NCBI GenBank assembly: GCA_034408895.1
Contig: JAWXCI010000007.1
Coordinates: 1-46,665, forward strand
Source: UBA4660 sp034408895
GTDB lineage: Bacteria; Bacteroidota; Bacteroidia; Flavobacteriales_D; Sanyastnellaceae
Length of the DNA stretch: 46,665 bases
Reading direction: 5' to 3'
The position numbers were made by a program, and so were the translations under genes. Each line of letters begins with the position of its first letter. Within the stretch, counting starts at the first letter, position 1. Of this stretch, positions 33,380-42,323 are shown piece after piece. The notes under the pieces are model-generated. The model worked only from the letters and a program-made list of their open reading frames with translations. It did no database searches and was not told the origin of the DNA.

Positions 33380-34417
33380 TCATTGTGGTTCACTCATTTT
33401 CAAAAAAAACATTCTTACTGAAGTTCTTCCGCTTTCCATCAAAGCCTCCTTTTGTTTTTCACTCATCCGTTTTACCCGAGGGCCGATGCCCGAATCGGAA
33501 ATGGCAATGCTGCGTGAAAAATCAGTTTCCGTGAAAGTTTGCCGGTACATATTTTCCTTGATGATGGTGTACATGGCTCCAACGTAATCGCGCACATTGG
33601 CAATGGGGAACGATGCCATTTTTCCGTTTTCAAAATCGTTAGCGGTTTGTGCTGCCGACTCCACGTGCAAACCAAGTGTTTTCATTGCTCCATTTTCTTC
33701 ACCACTGATGGAATCAAAAACCTGGAGCGGGAAAATGGCCGTTAGTCCTCCGTCCACCAGAATGTGATCTGTTGGTTTCATCTCTTTTCTCCCGATCTTT
33801 TTTCCATCTTCATTAATGATGACCGGCTCGAAGTACAGCGGTATAGCCATAGATGCACGAACTGCATCGGCAATGCGCATGTGGGGATACGTTTGGTTGG
33901 AAAGAAAAACGGTTTGTTGGTGGTTGAGGCTGGTGGTTGCCACTGTGAGTTCAAGAAACTGATTTTCCAACTGGGCGAGTTCGTACAATTGATGAAAAGT
34001 GATATTCCGGTTTCTGGTTTTCGCGTCAATGAGTTTTTCAAGCCATTGAGGAAAAGTGTGCCCGCGATACCATCCGAAATTTTTGATGACACGAAAAGAA
34101 CCTCCAATAAAAATATAGCCGCCATCATTGAATTTCTGGAAACGTGTTGAACTGATGAGTGTGAAAATTTCCTGAGGGGTGTATCCCAATGCAAGCAAGC
34201 AAGCTGTAATGGCTCCTGATGATGTTCCGGCCACCCTCCGCAAACCAGCAGTCAGTCCCAGTTCCTTCAACTCTTGCAACGCTCCGCAATAAGCAATGCC
34301 TCGAATGCCTGCTCCCTTGAACACAAGGTTTTCAATCTGGATGTTATCGCGGAGTTGTGATCTGCTTATAATGCTCATTGACATTGCAAGGATGAAAAGT
34401 GTGATTCTCATATTCAT
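33380..34417 (-). CDS. Patatin-like phospholipase, exported
   Basis: A 345-residue patatin-fold hydrolase with an N-terminal signal-like segment (MNMRITLFILAMSMSIISRS). The oxyanion loop is GAGIRG (35-40), the nucleophile Ser66 lies in GTSSG, and the catalytic Asp in HILVDGG. It would hydrolyse phospholipids or other acyl esters at the envelope. ATG 34417 and 34411 are both possible starts. Divergent from cutC with only 49 bp between them. Confidence 0.88.
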   Translation of the reverse strand: MNMRITLFILAMSMSIISRSQLRDNIQIENLVFKGAGIRGIAYCGALQELKELGLTAGLRRVAGTSSGAITACLLALGYTPQEIFTLISSTRFQKFNDGGYIFIGGSFRVIKNFGWYRGHTFPQWLEKLIDAKTRNRNITFHQLYELAQLENQFLELTVATTSLNHQQTVFLSNQTYPHMRIADAVRASMAIPLYFEPVIINEDGKKIGRKEMKPTDHILVDGGLTAIFPLQVFDSISGEENGAMKTLGLHVESAAQTANDFENGKMASFPIANVRDYVGAMYTIIKENMYRQTFTETDFSRSIAISDSGIGPRVKRMSEKQKEALMESGRTSVRMFFLKMSEPQ

Positions 34418-34466
34418 TGTTGTTCATTTGGCCATTGAGACTTCAATCACACTTTAAAGTTTAGCC

Positions 34467-35186
34467 ATGTTCACTATCGAAGTTGTTGCCAGCACCCTTC
34501 AATCTTGCATCAGCGCGCAGAAAGGTGGTGCCCGCAGAATTGAATTGTGCAGCGCATTGGCCACTGCCGGTGTCACTCCATCAGCCGGGCTTATACAGCT
34601 GGTGAAGCAATACGTAACCATTCCTGTGGTGGTAATGATCCGCCCGCGAGAGGGTGATTTCTGCTATTCGCATCATGAGTATGAAACCATGAAGCGAGAT
34701 ATTCAACATGCTAAAGTGATGGGCGCTGATGGGGTGGTGCTGGGCTTGCTTTCCCGCGATGGAACAGTAAACTCAAAAATGACTTACGATCTTGTTCAGG
34801 TTGCACTCCCAATGAAAGTTACGTTTCATAGGGCTATAGATATAGTGCCAGATATTTTCGAAGCAATGGAGGCGGTGATGACTGTAGGTTGCGAACGCAT
34901 TCTTACATCGGGGGGGAAAAAAACTGGAGTGGAGGGAATTGAAATCATCCGCGAGATGGCTAACCGGGCGGGTGATAAAATTGCCATTATGCCGGGTGGT
35001 GGTATTACAGCGGAGAGTTTGAGTGCAATGCTCACTGCGAACATTCACGATTATCATCTGAGCGGCAGAGTGGCTGTTTCATCGCCAATAAAAACGGATG
35101 TGTTCGAGATGAATTATGCGGAGACCGATGCAGCCATTATAAAATCTGTGGTGAAAAAAGCGAAGGAGTTTTTTATGCCCGCGTGA
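34467..35186 (+). CDS. cutC: CutC family protein
   Basis: A 239-residue TIM-barrel protein of the CutC family, named for copper homeostasis although its direct role is disputed. Signatures: GGARRIELCSALATAGVTPS, VMIRPREGDFCYS, MKVTFHRAIDI, RILTSGGKKTGVEG and MPGGGITAES. It lies between two minus-strand patatin genes and ends one base before the second. No copper chaperone or ATPase is nearby. Confidence 0.92.
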   Translation: MFTIEVVASTLQSCISAQKGGARRIELCSALATAGVTPSAGLIQLVKQYVTIPVVVMIRPREGDFCYSHHEYETMKRDIQHAKVMGADGVVLGLLSRDGTVNSKMTYDLVQVALPMKVTFHRAIDIVPDIFEAMEAVMTVGCERILTSGGKKTGVEGIEIIREMANRAGDKIAIMPGGGITAESLSAMLTANIHDYHLSGRVAVSSPIKTDVFEMNYAETDAAIIKSVVKKAKEFFMPA

Positions 35187-35187
35187 A

Positions 35188-37452
35188 TTACTCCAGCATC
35201 TTGCCCAACCGTTCCAATTCCTTGAGGTAGTATGGAGATTTTACACCAGAGCGTATGGTTCTTTTTTCGGCTTCGGTGAGGTGCCAGCTTAGGGATACAA
35301 AGTTTTTTTCATCGTGTTGCAACTGGAAGGTAACCAGGTCTATGCTGTTGTCGAACCATGCTGTGAGGTAGCGCAGCATTTGTTCGCTGTTGTAGTCGTG
35401 TGTTTTGGTCATGTTGCCATAGATGCTGCCGAGCGGTGCTGTAAACTGGCTGAAGAGGGATTGGTTGGATTTCTCTATATCAATTCCCTTGGGCAAGTCG
35501 CGCACCTGCACTATGATGACTCCGCTGGTGTTGGTGTTTATCCAGTTGCGAAAGGTGTAGAGGTATTGCAAGGTGGTTTTCAATCCGAAGTTGTCGCGTA
35601 TGCCTGCGTCCATCAGTTCCATAGGATCCTTGGTGGGCAGTGATGTCATGGGGAAGATGTAGGGAAAGGTGGCGTTCATCCTTAGCGCGGTGGTAAACTG
35701 CAAACTGTCGCCTCGTTGTTTTTTAAATAATCTTCCAAACTCGATATCCTCCGGCAATGGATTTTTTTCTCCATCGAGGCGGTTGCCGGCCGTGAGGTAG
35801 CTCAGGGGTTGTGGCGAAATGATCATTCTGCGTCCATCATTTACAATGGTGGGTGAAAAAATCATCATGGGTATTTCTGCATTCTCTTCCGGCTTTTGGT
35901 AGTCGAACATGCGAAGGGGAAACAGGTTGCGGGTGTTTTGTTTCAGTTGTTTCTCGAAAGCGTAGCCGCGATCTTTGGTGTAGCGGAAGGGGCCATCGTG
36001 GTATTTCTGGTAGCGCACAAACCAGTCGTTGGTGGCTATGGAGAGCATTACCGGGTTGAGGAGATCCAGTGCCATGTGCTCGGCATAAAGGGTATCATGC
36101 ACTGAAAAATTTTCGCCCCTTGTTTCCCTCAGCATTATCTCGCGCAAGTAAGAGGCGCCCACCATGCCGCCCGATGCGCCTGTAATAAGCACACATTGGT
36201 TGAGTAGTTTTCCATCCAGCATACTATCCGCCTGCATGAGGCTGCGCATGGTCCAAAATGCGGAGCGGGAGCCTCCGCCACTACAGTTTATGATGATGAG
36301 TTTGGGTTTTTCGCCCGTGAGCAGGGTGGTGGCGTTGTGCTTCTTGCGCCAATTATCCAGTATGGTTACGGTGTGCTGGAAATCGGCCTGCACCAGAGTT
36401 GTGTCGGTTATTATTTTCTGAATATCGTACTCGGCTTTTTCGCCTGTGTAGTCCAGGCCATAGGCGCGGCTTTGGTAAGTGAGCACTCGCAGTTCGGAGT
36501 AAAAAACATTTCCCGCAAAAAGCAAGATGAACAGGAGGGTGATTGTCCACCCTTTTATCCACGAAAAAAAAGCGCTCACCAACATGAGCATCATCGTAAA
36601 AAACAACAGGGCGCTGGCTGCCGCGGGTAGAATGAAATACTGGTTTTCGCGCAGGGAGCCTATGAGCAGGAAGGTGAGCACAAGCACGATCTCGAACCGC
36701 GATGCGTTGATGTGGTTTTGAGAAAAAACTTTGTCGAGCACACTTTTGCTGTAGTGGGTGCTATCGCGCGCCAGGCTTATGCGGCCAGGGTGCGATAGGT
36801 AAGTCTCTACATGCCACTGCCTTGCGTGGCTTCGTTTAAACCAATGTAGTACGCTGTGTACTGGACTTTCGGTAGGTTCGGTTTCGGGGTTGTGTTTCTT
36901 CTTTTTGCGCGCTTTGCCAAATTGCTGTGCCTCCTTGTTGGTGCGCGAGAAATAGAAATAGGTGATGGAGAGAAACACCGCAATGCCGGCATAGAGGCTA
37001 AGGATGTTGAGCAGCACCTTCCAGCCGGGTATAAATTCATTGATCTGAAACGATATAGATGTAATGGTGTAGGTGAGGAGAAAGGAAAGGGGCAGTATAA
37101 AATTATTGAGCGAAAATTTTAAGAAGGGTTTGCTCAACGTGGCAATAAAAGGAAAACGGTAGGCATGAAGGATATAGGTGTATAAGTTAAAGGCTTCGAT
37201 GAAGCCGCCCAGGGCAAAACCCACAATGGCAAAGGAGATAAAGCCGGTGCCCCCGCGGTATTCGGGCACCAGAAATTGCTGTGGCACCCCAAACCTTGAC
37301 GCCAATGTGCCGCTGGCAAACCCAAATAACATTAACCATAAAAAAAGAAGAAAATGGTTTCTTTTAAGATGAAGCACCAGCAGCCTGAAGGGGAAGAAAT
37401 AGACCAGCCGCTTGTAGCGGTCGCGAGGGGTTAGGGGGGATTGCGGGGTCAT
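35188..37452 (-). CDS. Membrane-anchored patatin-like phospholipase
   Basis: A 754-residue protein joining an N-terminal membrane region (about 340 residues with seven or so hydrophobic segments) to a patatin-like domain. The domain has an oxyanion loop CSGGGSRSAFW, a nucleophile elbow GASGG (GxSxG) and the catalytic Asp in LMDAGIRDNFG. A charged cytoplasmic-looking stretch (KARKKKKHNPETEPTES) splits the membrane part. The topology puts lipase activity next to the membrane; substrate unknown. The start ATG at 37452 is preceded by the long non-coding region with the inverted 21-bp array. Confidence 0.85.
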   Translation of the reverse strand: MTPQSPLTPRDRYKRLVYFFPFRLLVLHLKRNHFLLFLWLMLFGFASGTLASRFGVPQQFLVPEYRGGTGFISFAIVGFALGGFIEAFNLYTYILHAYRFPFIATLSKPFLKFSLNNFILPLSFLLTYTITSISFQINEFIPGWKVLLNILSLYAGIAVFLSITYFYFSRTNKEAQQFGKARKKKKHNPETEPTESPVHSVLHWFKRSHARQWHVETYLSHPGRISLARDSTHYSKSVLDKVFSQNHINASRFEIVLVLTFLLIGSLRENQYFILPAAASALLFFTMMLMLVSAFFSWIKGWTITLLFILLFAGNVFYSELRVLTYQSRAYGLDYTGEKAEYDIQKIITDTTLVQADFQHTVTILDNWRKKHNATTLLTGEKPKLIIINCSGGGSRSAFWTMRSLMQADSMLDGKLLNQCVLITGASGGMVGASYLREIMLRETRGENFSVHDTLYAEHMALDLLNPVMLSIATNDWFVRYQKYHDGPFRYTKDRGYAFEKQLKQNTRNLFPLRMFDYQKPEENAEIPMMIFSPTIVNDGRRMIISPQPLSYLTAGNRLDGEKNPLPEDIEFGRLFKKQRGDSLQFTTALRMNATFPYIFPMTSLPTKDPMELMDAGIRDNFGLKTTLQYLYTFRNWINTNTSGVIIVQVRDLPKGIDIEKSNQSLFSQFTAPLGSIYGNMTKTHDYNSEQMLRYLTAWFDNSIDLVTFQLQHDEKNFVSLSWHLTEAEKRTIRSGVKSPYYLKELERLGKMLE

Positions 37453-37633
37453 CTTTTTGAAAAAACAAAGCTATAACCCCTAAGGGGTTTTCAAGTCTTG
37501 GAATAAATACGAATTACAGGTGGAAGTGTTTTATGAAGGGTTTGTTTTATTTCTCTATCATTTGTAAAAACTCCAGTGTGCAAGTCTAACGGCAATGAGG
37601 AAATTTTGCATGAAATGAAATTATCACCATAGT

Positions 37634-37714
37634 GGTTACCAGGTTAAGTCGGGTAACCCTCCTAATTAATGTTGCTTTTGCTCCGAACCCCGTGCCCCCA
37701 TTACACGGGGTTTT
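37634..37714 (+). other. Two hairpins, possible small RNA 3' end
   Basis: GGTTACC/GGTAACC (37634-37640, 37652-37658) and a 9-bp stem AACCCCGTG/CACGGGGTT (37686-37694, 37704-37712) leading into TTTTA. The second looks like a weak intrinsic terminator although no plus-strand gene precedes it, so it may end a small RNA. No promoter match was found. Bases 37453-37633 hold nothing else recognisable. Confidence 0.35.
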
Positions 37715-37802
37715 ATGTGTTCCGTATTTGTGAGCTGCAATCCCCTACTATAGTGGTGTGTATTAAGGCAAAAGCCTAATGACCCGACCCCGCAGTCTTT
37801 CC

Positions 37803-38020
37803 TAAGCAGTCAACAGGTCCTTTTAAGCCCTCAGCAGACAATCCTAAGCCCTCAGCAGACATTTTCAACCAGTCAGCAGACATTTCTAACCAGTCAGCAG
37901 ACATTTCTAAGCAGTCAGCAGACATTTTCAAGCCTTGAAAACCTCTGCTGAGTGGTTGAAAATGTCTGCTGAGCGCTTAGAAGGACCTGCTGAGTGCTTG
38001 ATGACACCTGCTGAGGCCTT
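37803..38020. repeat. Inverted array of 21-bp repeats (6 direct + 4 inverted)
   Basis: Six contiguous units of exactly 21 bp start at 37803, 37824, 37845, 37866, 37887 and 37908 (consensus about TAAGCAGTCAGCAGACATTTC). An 8-base centre (37929-37936) is followed by four contiguous 21-bp units in reverse orientation starting at 37937, 37958, 37979 and 38000, plus a partial one. The core TCAGCAG is present in nine of ten. The two arms can pair into a long imperfect hairpin centred on TTTTCAA-gcc-TTGAAAA. Each arm has an open frame of heptapeptides (K-x-S-A-D-I-F type) reading towards the centre, but neither has a start codon. No spacers, so not a CRISPR. Confidence 0.9.
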
Positions 38021-38188
38021 GAAAAATACTTCAAAGAAATTTAGAGAGGTTACTTTCCCCTGCCATACTCCATAGCTGCAGGCGCCACATTAGTTAATGC
38101 CAAAGCATTAAGCCTCGGATGGTCAGAATTTTACCATTTATGCTAATCAAGAATGCGATTGGGAATACGGTGCGTTGGAAAGCACCTG

Positions 38189-38226
38189 AAAAAAAAATCT
38201 CATCCCGATGCTTCGGGATGAGATTT
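38189..38226 (-). terminator. Terminator of the cytochrome gene
   Basis: A perfect 14-bp stem AAATCTCATCCCGA/TCGGGATGAGATTT with a 4-nt loop; on the minus strand it runs into a nine-base U tract (A9 at 38189-38197). It lies 28 bp after the multiheme cytochrome stop. Confidence 0.9.
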
Positions 38227-38253
38227 ATTGCTTTTGAGACGGCCCCTTTTTGC

Positions 38254-40224
38254 CTATGGCTTATTGCCCATCGAAACCACCTTCTCCACCCGCGTTTCCT
38301 TCTCCGTTTTTATTTCAAGAAGATAAGTACCGCGCTGGGTCGGCAGCAGCACTTCGGCCTTTAGCGCATTCACGCGTTGTTCCCCCACCAGTTTTCCGCG
38401 GGCGTCATACACCTTTATATAAAGTATTTTTTCGTGGGATGATGTGATATCCACTTTTCCCGAAGCCGTGGGGTTGGGCCAAAGCCGTATACCTTCCTCC
38501 ATAAAAGCAGGAACACCGGTGAGCACCGAAGAAACCACCCATTGGGCAACCTCCACCGGCCAGGCCCCTTGCTGCACGTACATTTCTTCAAACAGATCAA
38601 TCTCCGGAGCACTCACGCTAAACAATTCGTTGTTCCACTTAGGCGGCACACTTTGGTACATCAGCCGAGCCGCCACATGCACAATACCATCCACACCACT
38701 CACCGGAATGTGGAAACGCACCTCATCGCTGCCGCTTCCTTCCACTCCATTAGCCACATTAAAATTGGGATCATTGGCGGCACTGCCCACAATCATGGTG
38801 GTGTCGTAAGCCGTGTGTTCAGTAGAAAAACCCAGCGGCACCAGCCTGTTGTCTTTTATGGGATGATGGGCACGCACAAGTACTGTTGTCACATCGTCAT
38901 TCACATCGCCCATCACCAGTTCGTATATCTGCACTTCATCTTCTTGTGTAATAATATCGTAATGCGGCTCCCACTCCGGGTCTTGCCCCCACACCTCGTA
39001 GTTGGGTTGCAAAGCACCCGATTGCCAGAGGATGTTATCCTCATTATCCGTCATAGTAAATTCGATATACGCCCTGCGCGATGGATAGCCCGATGGAAAC
39101 TTGTGCCCAGCCAGGTTGGCCAGTTTCACCACATAGCGTGCAGTGTCGCCATCCACTTCGCCTTCCTCAATTTCCAGCGTGGCCGTTTGGGTTTGAAGTT
39201 GGTTCAATGTGCGGTCAATCACCGTATCGAAGTTTTGCTCCGATGCAGTAAGCCCCAATTCATCAATGTTATTCTTCAATAGCTCCAACATAAAAGTGTT
39301 GCCACCCACCAGCCAATGCTGCCCGAAAGGCGCACGACCCGGCAGAAAAGCATAACCCGAAGCAAGTATTATTTCTTCAGAGTCCGGCAAGCGGGGCAGG
39401 TGGCAGCCCTGGCACTCTTGCGCAGTTCCGGGTATATCGTTGTAGGCAGAGTTCAACCACTCGTGGTAGGTGGCCTGTTCAATAAAATCAGTCCCGGTAA
39501 AATTTCCATCAAGGTCAATGGTTTCGGTAAGAAGGGTGTGGCAAGTGGCGCACATTTCTGATTGCGCCACCTTCTCATGCCCCATCGGGAAAAAGCCAAC
39601 GAAACTTTCCATGGCCGATGAAAAAATGGGAAACTGTAGCGAGTCGCTTATATAAGGCCCCCAAATAGTATCAGGGCTAAAATTGAGCTTGCCGGAAAAC
39701 AATTGCCCCAACCCATCAGGCCGTTGCTGGTGGCAGGCCCCGCAGCTCACCCCATCCAGCGCAAGCGAATCAGTGGCCATTGTATCGAGCGAATAATGCT
39801 CATAGCCCATAAAGTCTGAATGAAACTTACCCTGCGGAGCGTGGCAACTGGTGCAATTATCTACAATATCATCCTCGTGCTGTGGGTGCAGGGCAATTTC
39901 GTGAGCCACTTTGGCCCGCCAAAAAGGATCTCTTGCGGAGTTGGCCATCATAGTGCCGCGCCAGTCATCGGTAGGATTTACGTCCACTCCCCCACTGGTC
40001 ACGTTGGCGTTTTCCAGCAGATCGTGACCGTGGCAACCCGCACATTTCCCACTGCCTGCAAACACAGAATTGAAACCTGTGGGCAACTGGCCCTCCATCA
40101 TTTTGCGCCACTCCGCCATGTCAATTTCGTTGTGATAAGGTCTGGGTTCACCAATGCTCGAAGAAGCAATTAATGCAACGAACACCACACCAAACACAAG
40201 GGAAACAAGTAGAAATTTCTTCAT
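38254..40224 (-). CDS. Five-heme c-type cytochrome with T9SS sorting domain
   Basis: A 656-residue exported cytochrome with five CxxCH heme sites: CAGCH (61-65), CTSCH (124-128), CGACH (161-165), CATCH (225-229) and CQGCH (271-275). A signal-like hydrophobic N-terminus is followed by the heme part (about 55-300), a beta-rich region (about 345-560), and a C-terminal T9SS type A sorting domain (RLWPNPTASGKVDI, then RGTYLLEIKTEKETRVEKVV). It is probably displayed on the outer surface, where it could pass electrons to or from outside acceptors; redox partner unknown. A di-heme peroxidase gene lies 84 bp upstream on the same strand, consistent with one operon. Confidence 0.9.
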   Translation of the reverse strand: MKKFLLVSLVFGVVFVALIASSSIGEPRPYHNEIDMAEWRKMMEGQLPTGFNSVFAGSGKCAGCHGHDLLENANVTSGGVDVNPTDDWRGTMMANSARDPFWRAKVAHEIALHPQHEDDIVDNCTSCHAPQGKFHSDFMGYEHYSLDTMATDSLALDGVSCGACHQQRPDGLGQLFSGKLNFSPDTIWGPYISDSLQFPIFSSAMESFVGFFPMGHEKVAQSEMCATCHTLLTETIDLDGNFTGTDFIEQATYHEWLNSAYNDIPGTAQECQGCHLPRLPDSEEIILASGYAFLPGRAPFGQHWLVGGNTFMLELLKNNIDELGLTASEQNFDTVIDRTLNQLQTQTATLEIEEGEVDGDTARYVVKLANLAGHKFPSGYPSRRAYIEFTMTDNEDNILWQSGALQPNYEVWGQDPEWEPHYDIITQEDEVQIYELVMGDVNDDVTTVLVRAHHPIKDNRLVPLGFSTEHTAYDTTMIVGSAANDPNFNVANGVEGSGSDEVRFHIPVSGVDGIVHVAARLMYQSVPPKWNNELFSVSAPEIDLFEEMYVQQGAWPVEVAQWVVSSVLTGVPAFMEEGIRLWPNPTASGKVDITSSHEKILYIKVYDARGKLVGEQRVNALKAEVLLPTQRGTYLLEIKTEKETRVEKVVSMGNKP

Positions 40225-40308
40225 AAATAATGCGGGATATGCTTAGAAGTGCGCAAGGTACAGGCCTGCCCTGGTTTCCCCTCCTCTACCCAATGTGGGC
40301 TGTAAGTT

Positions 40309-41403
40309 TTATTCAACAGCATAACCATCACTTAGGGCGAGAAGAAATGCAACCAGCCATTGTTCCTCTTCCTCGCTCAATTTCAGATTGCCGGTAAATT
40401 CGTTTTCCACATTTTCCTTTACCTCCGGAGCCGCAAACATTCCATGATTGCGGGTGTTGATAAAATGCACCACCTCCTCCAGCGATTCCATGGCACCATT
40501 ATGAAAAAAGGGCCCGGTGTACTGAACATTGCGAAGCGTGGGTGTACGGAATTTTCCGTTTTGTTTTTCCTCTTTCACCACTGCACCAAGACCCAGATCA
40601 ATGGCGTCCCGCCCCAAAGGATTCACACTTATATCCGTAGTGTAAAAGGGATTCGCTTCGTTGCGGGCAACGCCCAGGTTATGGTAACTGAAATCCGAAA
40701 AAAGAACACGGCCATCTTGTGGCTTTAAGGAATGGCAGTTGCTGCACTTTGCTTTTCCACCAAAAAGTGCGAGGCCAAGCATTTCATCCTCATTCAACAA
40801 CACTTTTCCATCCAGGAATAAATCGAATTTCGAGCTGAACTCGTTGATGAAAATTCCGCGCTCGAACGTGGCAATGGCATCGGTCATATTCGTGTAAATT
40901 TCTTCATCGCTTTTCGATTTACCATAAATGCTTTTATACAATTTGTAATAGTCCGCATTTCTAACCTCGGCCACCAGCATGGCGGTATCGGCATTGTTCA
41001 TTTCGGCTATGTTGAAAAAAGGACCCGAGAGTTGGTGTTCGAGCGAATTGGAACGGCCATCCCAAAACAAACCACCCCGCCATTCTTCCATCGTTTTATC
41101 ATAATGAAGGGGAGGAACAAAAGCGCTGTAAGAAAGTGTGGGACCGTTGCGGTTTACAAAAAATCCATCGAGCATGCCCTCGGAAACGGCCAGGTGATCA
41201 GGATCGCTGAACGATGTTTTGGGTGCGTGGCAAACAGTGCACGACTGGCCATCGGGGTTGCTCAGTTTTTTATCGAAGAACATCAGCCTGCCCAGTTGGG
41301 TTTTTTGTTCTTTCAATTCTGCATCATTCCACTTTTTTTTGCGCAATGAAAAAGCAGCGAGCATCACAAATGCCATAATAAGCAAAACAATGCGGTTCAA
41401 CAT
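40309..41403 (-). CDS. Di-heme cytochrome c peroxidase (MauG/CcpA family)
   Basis: A 364-residue periplasmic peroxidase with two heme sites, CTVCH (about 55-59) and CSNCH in the second half. It has the family landmarks LGRLMFFDKKLS, RNGPTLSYSAF, FWDGRSNSLEHQ, FRTPTLRNV and GPFFHNGAMESLEEVV. Members reduce hydrogen peroxide or oxidise protein substrates. I chose ATG 41403 (MLNRIVLLIMAFVML, a signal anchor); a TTG at 41412 adds three residues. The five-heme cytochrome downstream could be its electron partner, which is an inference from adjacency. Confidence 0.92.
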   Translation of the reverse strand: MLNRIVLLIMAFVMLAAFSLRKKKWNDAELKEQKTQLGRLMFFDKKLSNPDGQSCTVCHAPKTSFSDPDHLAVSEGMLDGFFVNRNGPTLSYSAFVPPLHYDKTMEEWRGGLFWDGRSNSLEHQLSGPFFNIAEMNNADTAMLVAEVRNADYYKLYKSIYGKSKSDEEIYTNMTDAIATFERGIFINEFSSKFDLFLDGKVLLNEDEMLGLALFGGKAKCSNCHSLKPQDGRVLFSDFSYHNLGVARNEANPFYTTDISVNPLGRDAIDLGLGAVVKEEKQNGKFRTPTLRNVQYTGPFFHNGAMESLEEVVHFINTRNHGMFAAPEVKENVENEFTGNLKLSEEEEQWLVAFLLALSDGYAVE

Positions 41404-41503
41404 GGACTGCAAATGAAAGAATGAAAGACATCAAACCTGTTCCCAAGTCCTGTCATGTTTAAACCTTTGTGAACCTTTGCGCCTTTGAAATCCAATTCAG
41501 CCC

Positions 41504-42010
41504 ATGCAAACCCTCCATTGCACCCTTTACCGTTTCGATAAGCAAGGCGAAAAAACCGGCTGGACTTATATCGTGATTCCTGCAGATGTTGCCCAACGCT
41601 TGAATCCCCATAATAAAAAATCATTTCGTGTAAAAGGAACAATGGATAATCACACGTTCAACCAGGTGGCACTGTTGCCCATGGGCGAAGGTGAATACAT
41701 CATGCCCATAAACAACATCATGCGTAAAGCATTGAAAAAAAAAGAGGGCGATGTGATTTTGTTGAAAACCGAGACGGATGAATCTGAATTTATCCTTTCT
41801 CCTGACATGCTGGCCTGTTTGGAAGAAGAAGCCTCAGTAATGAAACATTTCAACAGTTTGGCCGGAAGTCACCAGCGGTATTTTTCGAAATGGATTGAGA
41901 GTGCAAAAACTTGGGATACTAAAACGGATCGGATTGCAAAAACATTTTTCGCGATGCAGAAGCAGATGGATTACGGAGCAATGATCCGGTATTTCCAAGG
42001 CAAAAAATAA
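41504..42010 (+). CDS. DUF1905/YdeI-OmpD-associated family protein
   Basis: A 168-residue cytoplasmic protein with two parts: DUF1905 (about 1-90: TGWTYIVIPADVAQRLN, SFRVKGTMDNHTF, and LLPMGEGEYIMPINN) and a YdeI/OmpD-associated helical tail (about 120-165: RYFSKWIESAKTWDTKTDRIAKTF). The family is widespread, with no proven biochemical role. It is a single gene, divergent from the peroxidase and convergent with the DUF721 gene. A degenerate CCTTTGCGCC repeat lies upstream. Confidence 0.85.
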   Translation: MQTLHCTLYRFDKQGEKTGWTYIVIPADVAQRLNPHNKKSFRVKGTMDNHTFNQVALLPMGEGEYIMPINNIMRKALKKKEGDVILLKTETDESEFILSPDMLACLEEEASVMKHFNSLAGSHQRYFSKWIESAKTWDTKTDRIAKTFFAMQKQMDYGAMIRYFQGKK

Positions 42011-42015
42011 ACACA

Positions 42016-42309
42016 CTACCGGATCTCCAATTCTTCAATCACCACGGACCCCATCTTTTCATTCACCAGTCCAATAATTTTCGATTTGCTGTAGCTCAGC
42101 TCTTCCTTCAAGGGACCACTATCGCTTCGCAAGATCAGTTTCCTATCCTTCACAAACACCTCGCGGATGCGTTTGGAAATGAACTCGCCCACCACTTCAC
42201 GAAAACATCTTTCTATTTCCAGTTGATCGTATTTCCGCTCCAGGCCACCGGCCTTCAGCATGTCGCGGATCACCTCTTTCAAAGATTGTTCGTTGTAATG
42301 TCTTCCCAT
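42016..42309 (-). CDS. DUF721 (DciA-like) protein
   Basis: A 97-residue basic protein of the DUF721 family, short form: SLKEVIRDMLKAGGLERKYDQ, VVGEFISKRIREVFVKDRKL, then LKEELSYSKSKIIGLVNE. Some DUF721 proteins (DciA) help load the replicative helicase in bacteria lacking DnaC. It begins 14 bp after the recF stop on the same strand, a common pairing that supports a replication or repair role. Confidence 0.85.
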   Translation of the reverse strand: MGRHYNEQSLKEVIRDMLKAGGLERKYDQLEIERCFREVVGEFISKRIREVFVKDRKLILRSDSGPLKEELSYSKSKIIGLVNEKMGSVVIEELEIR

Positions 42310-42323
42310 TCCTTAGATCATAT

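Noticed and set aside
147..37760. CCATAGTGGT shared by 147, 37627 and (as TATAGTGGT) 37750
   Set aside because: Eight to thirteen bases of similarity without flanking structure; too short to claim a repeat family.
37783..37937. Heptapeptide-repeat gene in the direct arm of the array
   Set aside because: The frame is open (K-x-S-A-D-I-F type units) but has no ATG, GTG or TTG start after the upstream stop and ends at the centre of the array.
37803..38020. CRISPR array
   Set aside because: The 21-bp units are contiguous with no unique spacers and half of them are inverted; no cas genes are present.
38542..39282. Long antisense open frame of 246 codons
   Set aside because: It is wholly inside the five-heme cytochrome gene, His-rich from reverse-reading codons, with no domain.
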